A DNA stretch of 64,000 nucleotides, taken from positions 310,001 through 374,000 of the forward strand of contig CAXXWF010000001.1 of assembly GCA_963665865.2 (NCBI GenBank), read 5' to 3'. Shown one piece after another: positions 16,847 through 23,884 of the stretch (positions are counted from its first letter, which is position 1; every line of letters starts with the position of its first letter). The position numbers were made by a program, and so were the translations under genes. This stretch comes from PHAA01 sp963665865 (lineage in GTDB: Bacteria > Bacillota > Syntrophomonadia > Syntrophomonadales > Syntrophomonadaceae). Below the pieces are notes generated by a model. It saw only the letters and a list, made by a program, of their open reading frames with translations. It had not been told where the DNA came from and searched no databases.

Positions 16847-16885
16847 GACGGGGCAAGGGCAGCGGGGCCCCTGTCCCGTCCCCGC
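16847..16885. repeat. REP-like GC-rich imperfect palindrome
   Basis: GACGGGGCAAGGGCAGCGGG runs into GCCCCTGTCCCGTCCCCGC, forming a GC-rich hairpin just before the DUF5661 gene. Its sequence resembles the GGGACAGG-type elements at 17.2 and 30.0 kb. Confidence 0.5.
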
Positions 16886-16923
16886 AGTTAAGCAATAAAA
16901 TTATTAAGAAGGGGGATGTATTT

Positions 16924-17193
16924 ATGACTTCTAAAAAGAGTTTTACTGCTGAGGAAGCGACCATTGTAGGGGGAAAATTAGGAATTGACTGGAGCAAATT
17001 TGATGTGGAACAGTTTCGAATGGGAATGGATGTAGAACTGGAGCATGGGCTTCGCGATCCCGAGACCAACGTAACCAATGATGATCCGCTTATTACCGGC
17101 AAAATCGCCCTGGCCCATCTGAATGAATTCCCGGATTATTATACTCGGCTGGAAAAGATGGAGAAAGAAGCGGATCAATACTGGGGAAAATAA
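16924..17193 (+). CDS. DUF5661-like small conserved protein
   Basis: This 89-residue protein shows the conserved body LGIDWSKFDVEQFRMGMDVELEHG followed by NVTNDDPLITGKIALAHLNE and a C-terminal FPDYYTRLEKME. I recognise this as the DUF5661 pattern, which is common in bacteria and often phage-linked, with no known function. It is acidic, soluble and lacks a signal peptide. The ATG follows AAGAAGGGGGATG. A palindromic element lies on each side, and the downstream one may also terminate transcription. Confidence 0.7.
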   Translation: MTSKKSFTAEEATIVGGKLGIDWSKFDVEQFRMGMDVELEHGLRDPETNVTNDDPLITGKIALAHLNEFPDYYTRLEKMEKEADQYWGK

Positions 17194-17207
17194 ATAACGA
17201 GAACACA

Positions 17208-17304
17208 TAAAAGCAGAACAGGACAGGGGGACAGGTCCCTTGTCCCACATCGGCTATTCTGGAGTGGGACAAGGGACCTGTCCCCCTGTCCTGTTCTGCT
17301 TTTA
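17208..17304. repeat. Perfect 40-bp inverted repeat (GGGACAGG-type REP element)
   Basis: Arms 17208-17247 and 17265-17304 are perfect reverse complements around a 17-base loop. The core GGACAGGGGGACAGGTCC recurs at 29985-30061. On the plus strand the hairpin ends in TTTT, so it may double as a terminator for the DUF5661 gene. Such palindromes are usually moved by REP-associated tyrosine transposases, and a fragment of one is at 63.5 kb. Confidence 0.85.
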
Positions 17305-17438
17305 CTGTTTCCATAAACAGTAAAGAACAATGTAAGCTATAATAGGGATATAATATTATTCAACAAGTGAAAAGAGGTTGACTCTCGATTATAAAAAATT
17401 AGCAATTGGGCATAAACCTTGTGATGGGAGGATTTGCA

Positions 17439-19229
17439 ATGAAACGCTGGGGTGAAGCCATTTTAAAAATGGTACAAGGACTTTTCAAGGCAGTCTCACG
17501 TTTTCCCCTGACAGTCCTGTGCCTGGTCGGGACAACCATATTGGTTTGTTATATGATTTCCCTTCACAAAACCCCTGACCTGATCGTACAGAAACTTATG
17601 TTTACATTCTTATTAGGGGCCTTTATAGGAATTACCGCCCAGTTTAAATGTGAGCGTATTGAACGCTTGGGCAAACTTCGATTCGTGGTGTATTTGCTCT
17701 CAGCGCTGCTTACGGCAGGTTATTATTTGATTATACGGTCGGCTCCGAATATAGACTTTGCAGTTAGTGTGCGCACTTTGGTGGCTGTTTTCGCCATGTT
17801 TTGTGCCTTCATATGGGTTCCCTCGTTCGGGGGTAAATATGACTTCAATAAGGTAGCTTTGATCCATTTCAAGTCAGTATTTACATCGATTTTATACTCA
17901 GGTGTTCTTTCGGCTGGTTGTGCCAGCATTATCGCTGCTATTGATATTCTGCTTTTTAAGGTCAACTCTGACACATATAGCTATGTGATGGCGGTGATAT
18001 GGATTCTTTTCGCTACGATTTACTATTTATCACTTCTGCCTCGTTTCAATTCGGATAATGAAAGCGATCGCGAATATGCTCAGAGCGCGGGAAATTATCC
18101 GAAATTCCTGGAGATCCTGGTTTCCTACATCGCAATACCTCTAGTAACAGCTTATACGCTGGTGCTGGCCGCTTATTTTATTAAAATTTTGGTGACTCTA
18201 AAATGGCCGGTCGGCCAGTTGGGACCCATGGTGTTGGGCTACTCAGCTGCTGGCCTTATCATCTATGTCCTGGCCAGTCTGCTGGAAAACCGCTTTGCTA
18301 AATTGTATCAGCGCATTTTCCCTATGGTGCTGATTCCGGTGGTGATTATGCAGCTTATCTCGGTTTATATTCGCCTGAATGCCTATGGGTTTACCGAGGC
18401 GCGCTATTATGTAGCCCTGTTTGGGATATTTTCCATTGCCTGCGGCATCTTGCTTAGCTTCCGGCCAGTAACGAAAAATGGAATCATCGCTCTGATGGCC
18501 GCTGGGTTTGCGATATTTTCGATCCTGCCTCCGGTTGATGCCTTTACCGTTTCTCGGGTCAGCCAGATTACCAGATTGGAGACAATGCTCAGTGGGGAAG
18601 GAATGCTGATTGACGGAAGAATAAATCCCAAAGCCGATGTGTCATTGACAGTAAGGTTGGAAACTACAAGTATACTAAATTATTTAGAGAATCGTAGTTA
18701 TACCAAATACCTGACCTGGCTGCCGGCAGATTTCAAAACAAATATAAACATGCAAAACACTTTGGGTTTCGAACCGGCCTATGAGAGCATGAACGGTAAT
18801 CAGAACTTCTTCAATGCCAGCATGGATATGCAAAAACCGTTAAATATCAGCGGATACGATATGATGTTCAATATCAACGCCTATAGGACGATGGATAAGT
18901 CTAATGAACCCAAGTTTGATTTTGAGGTGCGGGGGGCCAAATACCAGCTCGCCGTTGAGCGCTTATCATCCCAGGAGGCCTATGTGTCAGTGAAAGATGC
19001 TAATGGAGCAGAGTTGATAGGTACTGGTCTCTATGATTTTACCACATCGCTGCCTGCAGTCAGCAGCGGTGCTAAAGGGGTGCTCTCTCCAGAGATTATG
19101 ACTTTGAATGTTGAAAAGAATGGCTATAGATTGCGTATCCTGCTGCAAAATGTTAATGTGACCTACAGCGGAGCAGATGCAGGCGTTGACTATAATGGTA
19201 TGGTTATGTTTGGTGCCCCTGCAAAATAA
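17439..19229 (+). CDS. DUF4153-like polytopic membrane protein
   Basis: About 596 residues. The first about 365 are very hydrophobic, with roughly ten predicted transmembrane helices, and match my recollection of the DUF4153 pattern, including FIWVPSFGGKYDFNKVAL and LLPRFN. The last about 220 residues are soluble and probably extracytoplasmic, with repeated beta-type motifs. ATG 17439 follows GGGAGG; upstream TTG 17406 is possible but lacks a ribosome binding site. A 10-bp inverted repeat (17301-17310 with 17315-17324) lies upstream. Function unknown; the gene appears monocistronic and is followed by a convergent DedA gene. Confidence 0.75.
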   Translation: MKRWGEAILKMVQGLFKAVSRFPLTVLCLVGTTILVCYMISLHKTPDLIVQKLMFTFLLGAFIGITAQFKCERIERLGKLRFVVYLLSALLTAGYYLIIRSAPNIDFAVSVRTLVAVFAMFCAFIWVPSFGGKYDFNKVALIHFKSVFTSILYSGVLSAGCASIIAAIDILLFKVNSDTYSYVMAVIWILFATIYYLSLLPRFNSDNESDREYAQSAGNYPKFLEILVSYIAIPLVTAYTLVLAAYFIKILVTLKWPVGQLGPMVLGYSAAGLIIYVLASLLENRFAKLYQRIFPMVLIPVVIMQLISVYIRLNAYGFTEARYYVALFGIFSIACGILLSFRPVTKNGIIALMAAGFAIFSILPPVDAFTVSRVSQITRLETMLSGEGMLIDGRINPKADVSLTVRLETTSILNYLENRSYTKYLTWLPADFKTNINMQNTLGFEPAYESMNGNQNFFNASMDMQKPLNISGYDMMFNINAYRTMDKSNEPKFDFEVRGAKYQLAVERLSSQEAYVSVKDANGAELIGTGLYDFTTSLPAVSSGAKGVLSPEIMTLNVEKNGYRLRILLQNVNVTYSGADAGVDYNGMVMFGAPAK

Positions 19230-19249
19230 GGGGCGTCTGAACATGAGAA

Positions 19250-19882
19250 CTACTTGCTGAGTTCACTTTTATTGCGCTGGTTGTGATTGTGCAGCTGCTT
19301 TAACAATGCGTAAACCACAAAGGCCAAAGCCGTAAGCGACAAAATCCAATAAAGATAATGATTCATTATTATTCCTATCGTTTCCCAGGAGTCTCCGAAC
19401 CAGTACCCCATACCCAGGTTAAATCCAGTCCATAGAAACTCACCAGGGACTATGGCTATCAAAAAACGCTTAATATTATAGTCGGTAAGGCCAGCGAGGA
19501 TATTCATCGGGGGGCCCAGTCCCGAGACCGGAAAACGGGTTATGAGCAGACTTGATTGCCCGTATTTCTCTAAATAGTGCCGGGATTTTATTAAGGAAGC
19601 AGACAATAATTTTTCCGCAAAGGTCAGTTTTTCCAGCAGCAATATACCAAAACCATTCCAGAGGTAATAACCCACACCATCTCCGATTATGTTGAAAAGC
19701 CATACCCAGAGAAACAGGGAAAGCATATTAAATTCACCAGCATACGCAAAAGCTCCCGCCGCAATAACCAGGAAATTAGCTCCGGTAGGGATACCGTTGG
19801 ATTGAAACAGCACTGCCACGCCCAAAACCGGAATTCCATAGATACGGAAATAGTCAATTAGCCAAGCTAATGTGTTATCCAT
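19250..19882 (-). CDS. DedA family membrane protein
   Basis: The 210-residue protein has the DedA/VTT layout: an N-terminal amphipathic segment, GIPTGANFLVIAAGAFAY, a re-entrant F-x-G region (LITRFPVSGLGPPMNILAG, about residues 115-133) and C-terminal transmembrane helices. DedA proteins take part in lipid carrier recycling and membrane homeostasis. Its ATG lies within the last codons of the upstream gene, with an 8-bp overlap, which indicates coupled translation. Confidence 0.85.
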   Translation of the reverse strand: MDNTLAWLIDYFRIYGIPVLGVAVLFQSNGIPTGANFLVIAAGAFAYAGEFNMLSLFLWVWLFNIIGDGVGYYLWNGFGILLLEKLTFAEKLLSASLIKSRHYLEKYGQSSLLITRFPVSGLGPPMNILAGLTDYNIKRFLIAIVPGEFLWTGFNLGMGYWFGDSWETIGIIMNHYLYWILSLTALAFVVYALLKQLHNHNQRNKSELSK

Positions 19883-20240
19883 TATTATTATTTCCAGGGC
19901 TGGGAACAGAATTACTTAAATTATTAAGGGCATTCTGTATTTCAGGGCCGGTTTTATGATATTTATCGGCCAAGTCCTTTAAAGGCAGTTTTTCGTCTCC
20001 AGGTGCGGGATCGATCTCCAGAGCTCTGAAAACATCTGCTGGGGATACCCGATAGATTTTAGCTATGTCTGTAACGCTCATCCACCCATGAACGTTGTGG
20101 CCAAAAGGATCCCTAGTTGCATGAGTGGGAGCGCTGATATGGCGGAGCCCGTGAAATAATTCATATGACTCTCGGCCTGCAAAAAACAGGAATATAATTG
20201 CTAGTCCGATCAGGACTATTATTGTATTTCTTCGCCTCAT
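19875..20240 (-). CDS. Membrane-anchored protein with helical C-terminal domain, unknown
   Basis: The 121-residue protein has one N-terminal transmembrane segment (about residues 7-22). It then carries HGWMSVTDIAKIYRVSPADVFRALEI and LKDLADKYHKTGPEIQNAL, two similar helix-turn-helix-like halves. I recall this small domain as an appendage of membrane Fe-S proteins but cannot name it. The tail is Pro/Asn-rich. It overlaps the DedA start by 8 bp and has a GGGGAGGAAATT ribosome binding site, so both form one operon. Confidence 0.65.
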   Translation of the reverse strand: MRRRNTIIVLIGLAIIFLFFAGRESYELFHGLRHISAPTHATRDPFGHNVHGWMSVTDIAKIYRVSPADVFRALEIDPAPGDEKLPLKDLADKYHKTGPEIQNALNNLSNSVPSPGNNNNG

Positions 20241-20257
20241 AATTTCCTCCCCTGGAT

Positions 20258-20365
20258 CTATTTCCTTGACAGATTCAATGTGGTCCAGTGTTCTTTTAAG
20301 TGTCTGGGCAAGGCGGATTTGAAACTCTGGGCGTTAGGGTGTGCGTATACCAATAATGTATTCAT
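20258..20365 (-). pseudogene. Remnant of NAD(P)H dehydrogenase (flavodoxin_2/NQO type)
   Basis: A 35-codon frame starts at ATG 20363-20365 after GGTGACTTTCT and reads MNTLLVYAHPNAQSFKSAL. This is the N-terminus of quinone-reductase-like flavoproteins (normally 180-250 residues). It then jumps to RHLKEHWTTLNLSRK and stops. The joined ends look like an internal deletion of a once complete gene. It could still produce a 35-residue peptide, but no flavin-binding body is left. Confidence 0.6.
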
Positions 20366-20552
20366 AGAAAGTCACCTACTATTTCATTGCTTGATATTTT
20401 TCCCTAATCCTAAGAACAGTATGTAAAAAATGGCATGACAATGTCAAGTAAGATAACTTCTATGATAATCAAAGAAAAACCGTATATCTTCCGCTTCTCC
20501 CACTAAAAATAATATAGTCGCTATTATTCAAAGAGAAGAACAGGGGGATATT

Positions 20553-21512
20553 TTGAAAGTAAGATTTGGTTATGTAGCAATGTCAATGATTCTTAAAGAC
20601 TGTTCTCCCTCTAAAACCGTTACTGTAGCCAATTTAAGCAAAATAGAGGGTGAAGCGGAAAGATTCGGCAAGCTTACCCTGTTGGCTCGAACTAATATTG
20701 AAAATACAAGGAGGCTATTGGCTCATAACCGATCCCATGATATAAAAGTGTTTCGGATAAGTTCCAGATTAATTCCTCTCGCAACCCATCCCATCGCTCA
20801 GAATTGGGATTGGGTGTGGGCAGTCCGAAAAGAATTAGAGTCCTTGGGTGGATTTATCAGGGAAGATAATTGCAGGCTTAGCGCTCATCCCGATCACTAT
20901 ACCGTGCTTAATTCACCAAAAGATGAAGTTTTGAAAACGGCTGTTAAGGATTTAGAATATCATCATAAAATATTTACAGGTATGGGGTTGGGCTCAGATG
21001 CCAAACTCGTTATGCATGTGGGAGGAGCTTATTCAGACAAAATGAATTCTATACGCATGTTTATTGACAACTATAACGATCTGCCTGCCCACCTTAAAAA
21101 AAGGATTATTCTTGAGAATGACGATAAGATATATACGACCAAAGATGTTCTTGGTATATGTGAATATCTAGGCATACCTATGGTTTTGGATGTACATCAT
21201 CACCACTGTAATAACAATAATGATGATATTAAAAATTATTTACCATCAATATTTGACACTTGGAAAAGCCAGATCCTGCCGCCTAAAGTTCATATCTCAA
21301 GTCCCAAAGATATCACCCATTTTAGAAGCCATGCCGATAATATTGACCTGGCTATTTTTCTGGAATTTTTACAGAAAGCGAAAGCAACCGATAGAGATTT
21401 TGATGTAATGATTGAGGCCAAGAATAAGGATGTTGCATTGTTTAAACTGCTGCAGACATTAAAAGCAATACCTCAAATAAGATTTATTGATGAAGCATCT
21501 CTAGAAATCTGA
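20553..21512 (+). CDS. uvsE: UV DNA damage endonuclease (UvdE/UvsE)
   Basis: The 319-residue protein has the UvdE TIM barrel: an opening RFGYVAMSM, FRISSRLIPLATHP, SAHPDHYTVL, a metal-binding core with VMHVGGAYSDK, RIILENDDK and VLDVHHHH, and a final MIEAKNKDVA. The acidic and histidine metal ligands are visible. It nicks DNA 5' to UV photoproducts and some other lesions and starts an excision pathway independent of UvrABC. It is found in many spore formers. The TTG start follows CAGGGGGATATT. No operon partner is evident. Confidence 0.93.
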   Translation: MKVRFGYVAMSMILKDCSPSKTVTVANLSKIEGEAERFGKLTLLARTNIENTRRLLAHNRSHDIKVFRISSRLIPLATHPIAQNWDWVWAVRKELESLGGFIREDNCRLSAHPDHYTVLNSPKDEVLKTAVKDLEYHHKIFTGMGLGSDAKLVMHVGGAYSDKMNSIRMFIDNYNDLPAHLKKRIILENDDKIYTTKDVLGICEYLGIPMVLDVHHHHCNNNNDDIKNYLPSIFDTWKSQILPPKVHISSPKDITHFRSHADNIDLAIFLEFLQKAKATDRDFDVMIEAKNKDVALFKLLQTLKAIPQIRFIDEASLEI

Positions 21513-21601
21513 ACGATTTACTTGATGACAACCGGCTCAAATATATGTTTAATCCACATTAAGTACCATGTAGTCCTTATGACCCATGCCCACTCTTCCA
21601 A

Positions 21602-22003
21602 TTAAACTGGCTTACCCTTTTTGATTCTTTCCATGGATTGGCCCAGCGAGTGAATTAGATCAACTGCTGCTTCAGGCGATATGTTATAACGCCCCGCTTC
21701 CTCTATAACCTTTTCCCATTGCTTCCATTGGTGGGGAGCGGTTCTGTCACGGTTACTTTGATTGCTATCTGAAATATCGAGATAACCAGCCGCAGCCATC
21801 ATTTCTTGGGCGCTTACTCCGTTTCGGGCTGCATCCGCCAGCTTTTTGATAACCGCCGCACTGGGGGCATTATTCACTAAACCACGCAGTAAACGCGATA
21901 TGTAACCCGGATCAACGCCTGCCTCATTGCCATATTTATTTATTGATCTATCACCTTTGGCCAGTTTCAAGCTATTTGAGAAATATGACTTGTTGAAATC
22001 CAG
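21602..22003 (-). CDS. XRE-family transcriptional regulator
   Basis: The N-terminal half is a Cro/CI-type helix-turn-helix (DRSINKYGNEAGVDPGYISR, recognition helix ISRLLRGL) and the C-terminal half is a helical domain ending HSLGQSMERIKKGKPV. The minimum frame starts at TTG 21970. A CTG at 22003 sits 8 bases after GGGGG and adds 11 residues (LDFNKSYFSNS) that complete helix 1 of the fold, so I prefer it. The 133-residue protein is divergent from a second XRE gene, with paired direct repeats between them. Confidence 0.8.
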   Translation of the reverse strand: MDFNKSYFSNSLKLAKGDRSINKYGNEAGVDPGYISRLLRGLVNNAPSAAVIKKLADAARNGVSAQEMMAAAGYLDISDSNQSNRDRTAPHQWKQWEKVIEEAGRYNISPEAAVDLIHSLGQSMERIKKGKPV

Positions 22004-22055
22004 TTTACATTCCCCCTTTGTCCTTCATTCTATCGTAAATATTGCCTGTAGACAA

Positions 22056-22137
22056 TTCAAGGCTTAACATTCAAGGCTCAATATGATGTAAAAAGGTGTA
22101 AAAAATGGTTGACCGTTGCCTGAAGACATGATAATCT
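22056..22137 (+). promoter_or_regulatory. Divergent promoter region with direct repeats
   Basis: TTCAAGGCTTAA (22056-22067) and TTCAAGGCTCAA (22070-22081) are spaced 14 bp, start to start. On the plus strand TTGACC (22109-22114), 17 bases and TAATCT (22132-22137) form a good promoter for the 22178 gene. A minus-strand promoter for the other XRE gene can be drawn across the repeats (TTGAAT-N17-TACGAT). The repeats are candidate operators. Confidence 0.6.
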
Positions 22138-22177
22138 GAACTTGATATTGTTGGCAGACAAAGAGAGGCTAGTAAAG

Positions 22178-22399
22178 ATGAAACCAAATATTTCTGGTTT
22201 ACAGCAGCTGGCGAAGTCAAAGAATTGGACTCTTCCTGAATTGGCACAGCGTTTGGGCGTTAACTATTCATACCTGTTTCGAATCATGCGGGGTGAAAAG
22301 AGCGGTGGAGCCAAATTATGGAGCGGAATCTACCGCATGTGTAAGGAGGAAGGATTGTCGATAGAAGATTATCTTTCTATGGATGATGAAACAACTTGA
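22178..22399 (+). CDS. Small XRE-family helix-turn-helix protein
   Basis: The 73-residue protein is essentially one Cro/CI-type domain: LAKSKNWTLPELAQRLGVNYS then LFRIMRGEK. A C-terminal KEEGLSIEDYLSMDDE tail follows. ATG 22178 has AGAGAGG 9 bases upstream; an earlier TTG at 22142 has none. A good promoter lies just upstream. The size suggests a repressor or antitoxin-like regulator, but no toxin gene is adjacent. Confidence 0.8.
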   Translation: MKPNISGLQQLAKSKNWTLPELAQRLGVNYSYLFRIMRGEKSGGAKLWSGIYRMCKEEGLSIEDYLSMDDETT

Positions 22400-22472
22400 A
22401 TTAATTCTAAAGATAAAGAATGAAAAGAGCACTTATTAATACTATTCATCTAACGGGAAGAATGGTGTGTAA

Positions 22473-22679
22473 ATGACTATACAGGAAAAGGCTGAACAGG
22501 AAAATATTTGTCTAAACCGGATGGAAGTTATTATGCTAATAGAAACATTACGTCGTGAACTGGAAAGAATCGTTACACTTCAGCAAAACTATACTGATCC
22601 TAAGGTACTGGCGGTCAGCCAGAAGTTAGATAAAGCTATTAATAAATTCTACCTAAATTATCACCCCCCCAGGTTTTAA
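22473..22679 (+). CDS. Spo0E-like sporulation regulatory protein
   Basis: This 68-residue helical-hairpin protein has the Spo0E family pattern: LIETLRRELERIV in helix 1 and the SQKLDKAINKFYL signature, containing the conserved S..LD motif, in helix 2. Family members are aspartyl-phosphate phosphatases that dephosphorylate Spo0A~P and delay sporulation. This is one of the best markers that the organism is a spore former. The ATG lacks a strong ribosome binding site (GGGAAGAATGG upstream). Confidence 0.82.
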   Translation: MTIQEKAEQENICLNRMEVIMLIETLRRELERIVTLQQNYTDPKVLAVSQKLDKAINKFYLNYHPPRF

Positions 22680-22755
22680 ATCTAAAAATTGGCAACTTCC
22701 ATTATTCGGGATACAATAATCTACAGATCCTGAGCTAAGAATGGGAGGGATGGTC

Positions 22756-23394
22756 ATGGACATCGAAAAACGGGATTTTAATAAGGACGCGGCCACCTGG
22801 GACGAAAATCCTGGACGGGTCAAGATGGCTAACAATATTGCTAATGCCATATTAGGAACAATCAGTTTAGATTCTAATATGAATGTTTTGGACTTCGGCT
22901 GTGGAACTGGACTGTTAACCTTGCGATTACAACCGTTTGTCCACTCCCTAAAGGCAGTAGACAGTTCTACTGGAATGCTGGAGATTCTCAATCAGAAAAT
23001 AGAAGATCAGAATATCTCCAATATCTCAACGCAGCATCTGGATATTGAACAAGGTGACATTTTAGAAGGCGCCTATAATCTGATAGTCAGCAGTATGACC
23101 CTGCACCATATAAAAGAGACAAAACCATTAATTGATCAATTCAGTAAGGTTACTGCTCCGGGAGGCTGTATCTGCATTGCCGATTTAGACCCTGATTACG
23201 GCCTGTTCCACGGGGAGGGGAATAATGAAGGGGTATTTCATTTTGGCTTTGATCGGGATATAATCCGACGTACCCTTCAGGAAGCGGGGTTTGATAATAT
23301 CGAGTTTCAGACAGCGGCAGAGATAGTCAGATTTGTACCAGGCGGGATGCGGCCTTTTACAATTTTCCTGGTTACGGGTCGGAAACTCAGGTAA
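22756..23394 (+). CDS. Class I SAM-dependent methyltransferase
   Basis: The 212-residue protein has the methyltransferase motif I VLDFGCGTGLLTLRL (about residues 41-55). Motif II/III segments are KAVDSSTGML and YNLIVSSMTLHHI, and the post-motif is GGCICIADLDPD. This is the UbiE/small-molecule methyltransferase type; the substrate is unknown. ATG 22756 follows GGAGGG by six bases, preferred over ATG 22741 and 22750. It precedes the DUF3243 gene on the same strand but 163 bp apart. Confidence 0.9.
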   Translation: MDIEKRDFNKDAATWDENPGRVKMANNIANAILGTISLDSNMNVLDFGCGTGLLTLRLQPFVHSLKAVDSSTGMLEILNQKIEDQNISNISTQHLDIEQGDILEGAYNLIVSSMTLHHIKETKPLIDQFSKVTAPGGCICIADLDPDYGLFHGEGNNEGVFHFGFDRDIIRRTLQEAGFDNIEFQTAAEIVRFVPGGMRPFTIFLVTGRKLR

Positions 23395-23557
23395 TTCGTA
23401 AAATGGAACTAGAAGACAGGCTGACAATCAGAGCTTGGCAAATGGCCTCCGATGTGGAGAACCGTATGGCTTTAGCCTTGTCAAACTGTCTTCTATGCAT
23501 ACTTTCACTAATTTAAGAAATAATAACGTAACAATGCAAATGCTAGGGAGTGATTCA

Positions 23558-23830
23558 ATGGAAATTAATAACACAGAATCTTTTACTGAATGGGAAAATT
23601 GGAAGGGGACTCTTGCCAAAGCAGTGTCGCTTGCCGAAATGGTAGGGATGTCTGAGAGCACGATCGATAAGATAGGTCTTAAAGTGGGTAATATGTTGTC
23701 TGCCTCAGTTGACCCTGAAAATAGAGAACAACGACTACTTCAGGAATTATGGAAGGCGGGTGACGATAAGGAGCGGGCCGTTCTGACCAAATTACTGGTT
23801 AATATGCTCCAAACGGATGTAAAGCATTAA
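23558..23830 (+). CDS. DUF3243 family protein
   Basis: The 90-residue protein matches the DUF3243 pattern of Bacillota: WENWKGTLAKAVSLAEMVGMSE, VGNMLSASVDPENREQRLLQELW, then EERAVLTKLLVNML-like helices. It is small, acidic and predicted to be all helical. ATG 23558 is preceded by CTAGGGAGTGATTCA, whereas the longer frame from 23435 has no ribosome binding site. Function unknown. Confidence 0.78.
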   Translation: MEINNTESFTEWENWKGTLAKAVSLAEMVGMSESTIDKIGLKVGNMLSASVDPENREQRLLQELWKAGDDKERAVLTKLLVNMLQTDVKH

Positions 23831-23836
23831 TATTTA

Positions 23837-23877
23837 GAGAGGTATGGGAACAGGGTAATGACTGTCCTATACCTCTC
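23837..23877. terminator. Hairpin between convergent genes
   Basis: GAGAGGTAT (23837-23845) pairs with ATACCTCTC (23869-23877) and an inner GGAACAG/CTGTC helix extends it. It lies between the DUF3243 stop and the RND gene stop. The T-run is weak on both sides, so termination strength is uncertain. Confidence 0.55.
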
Positions 23878-23884
23878 AACTCTA

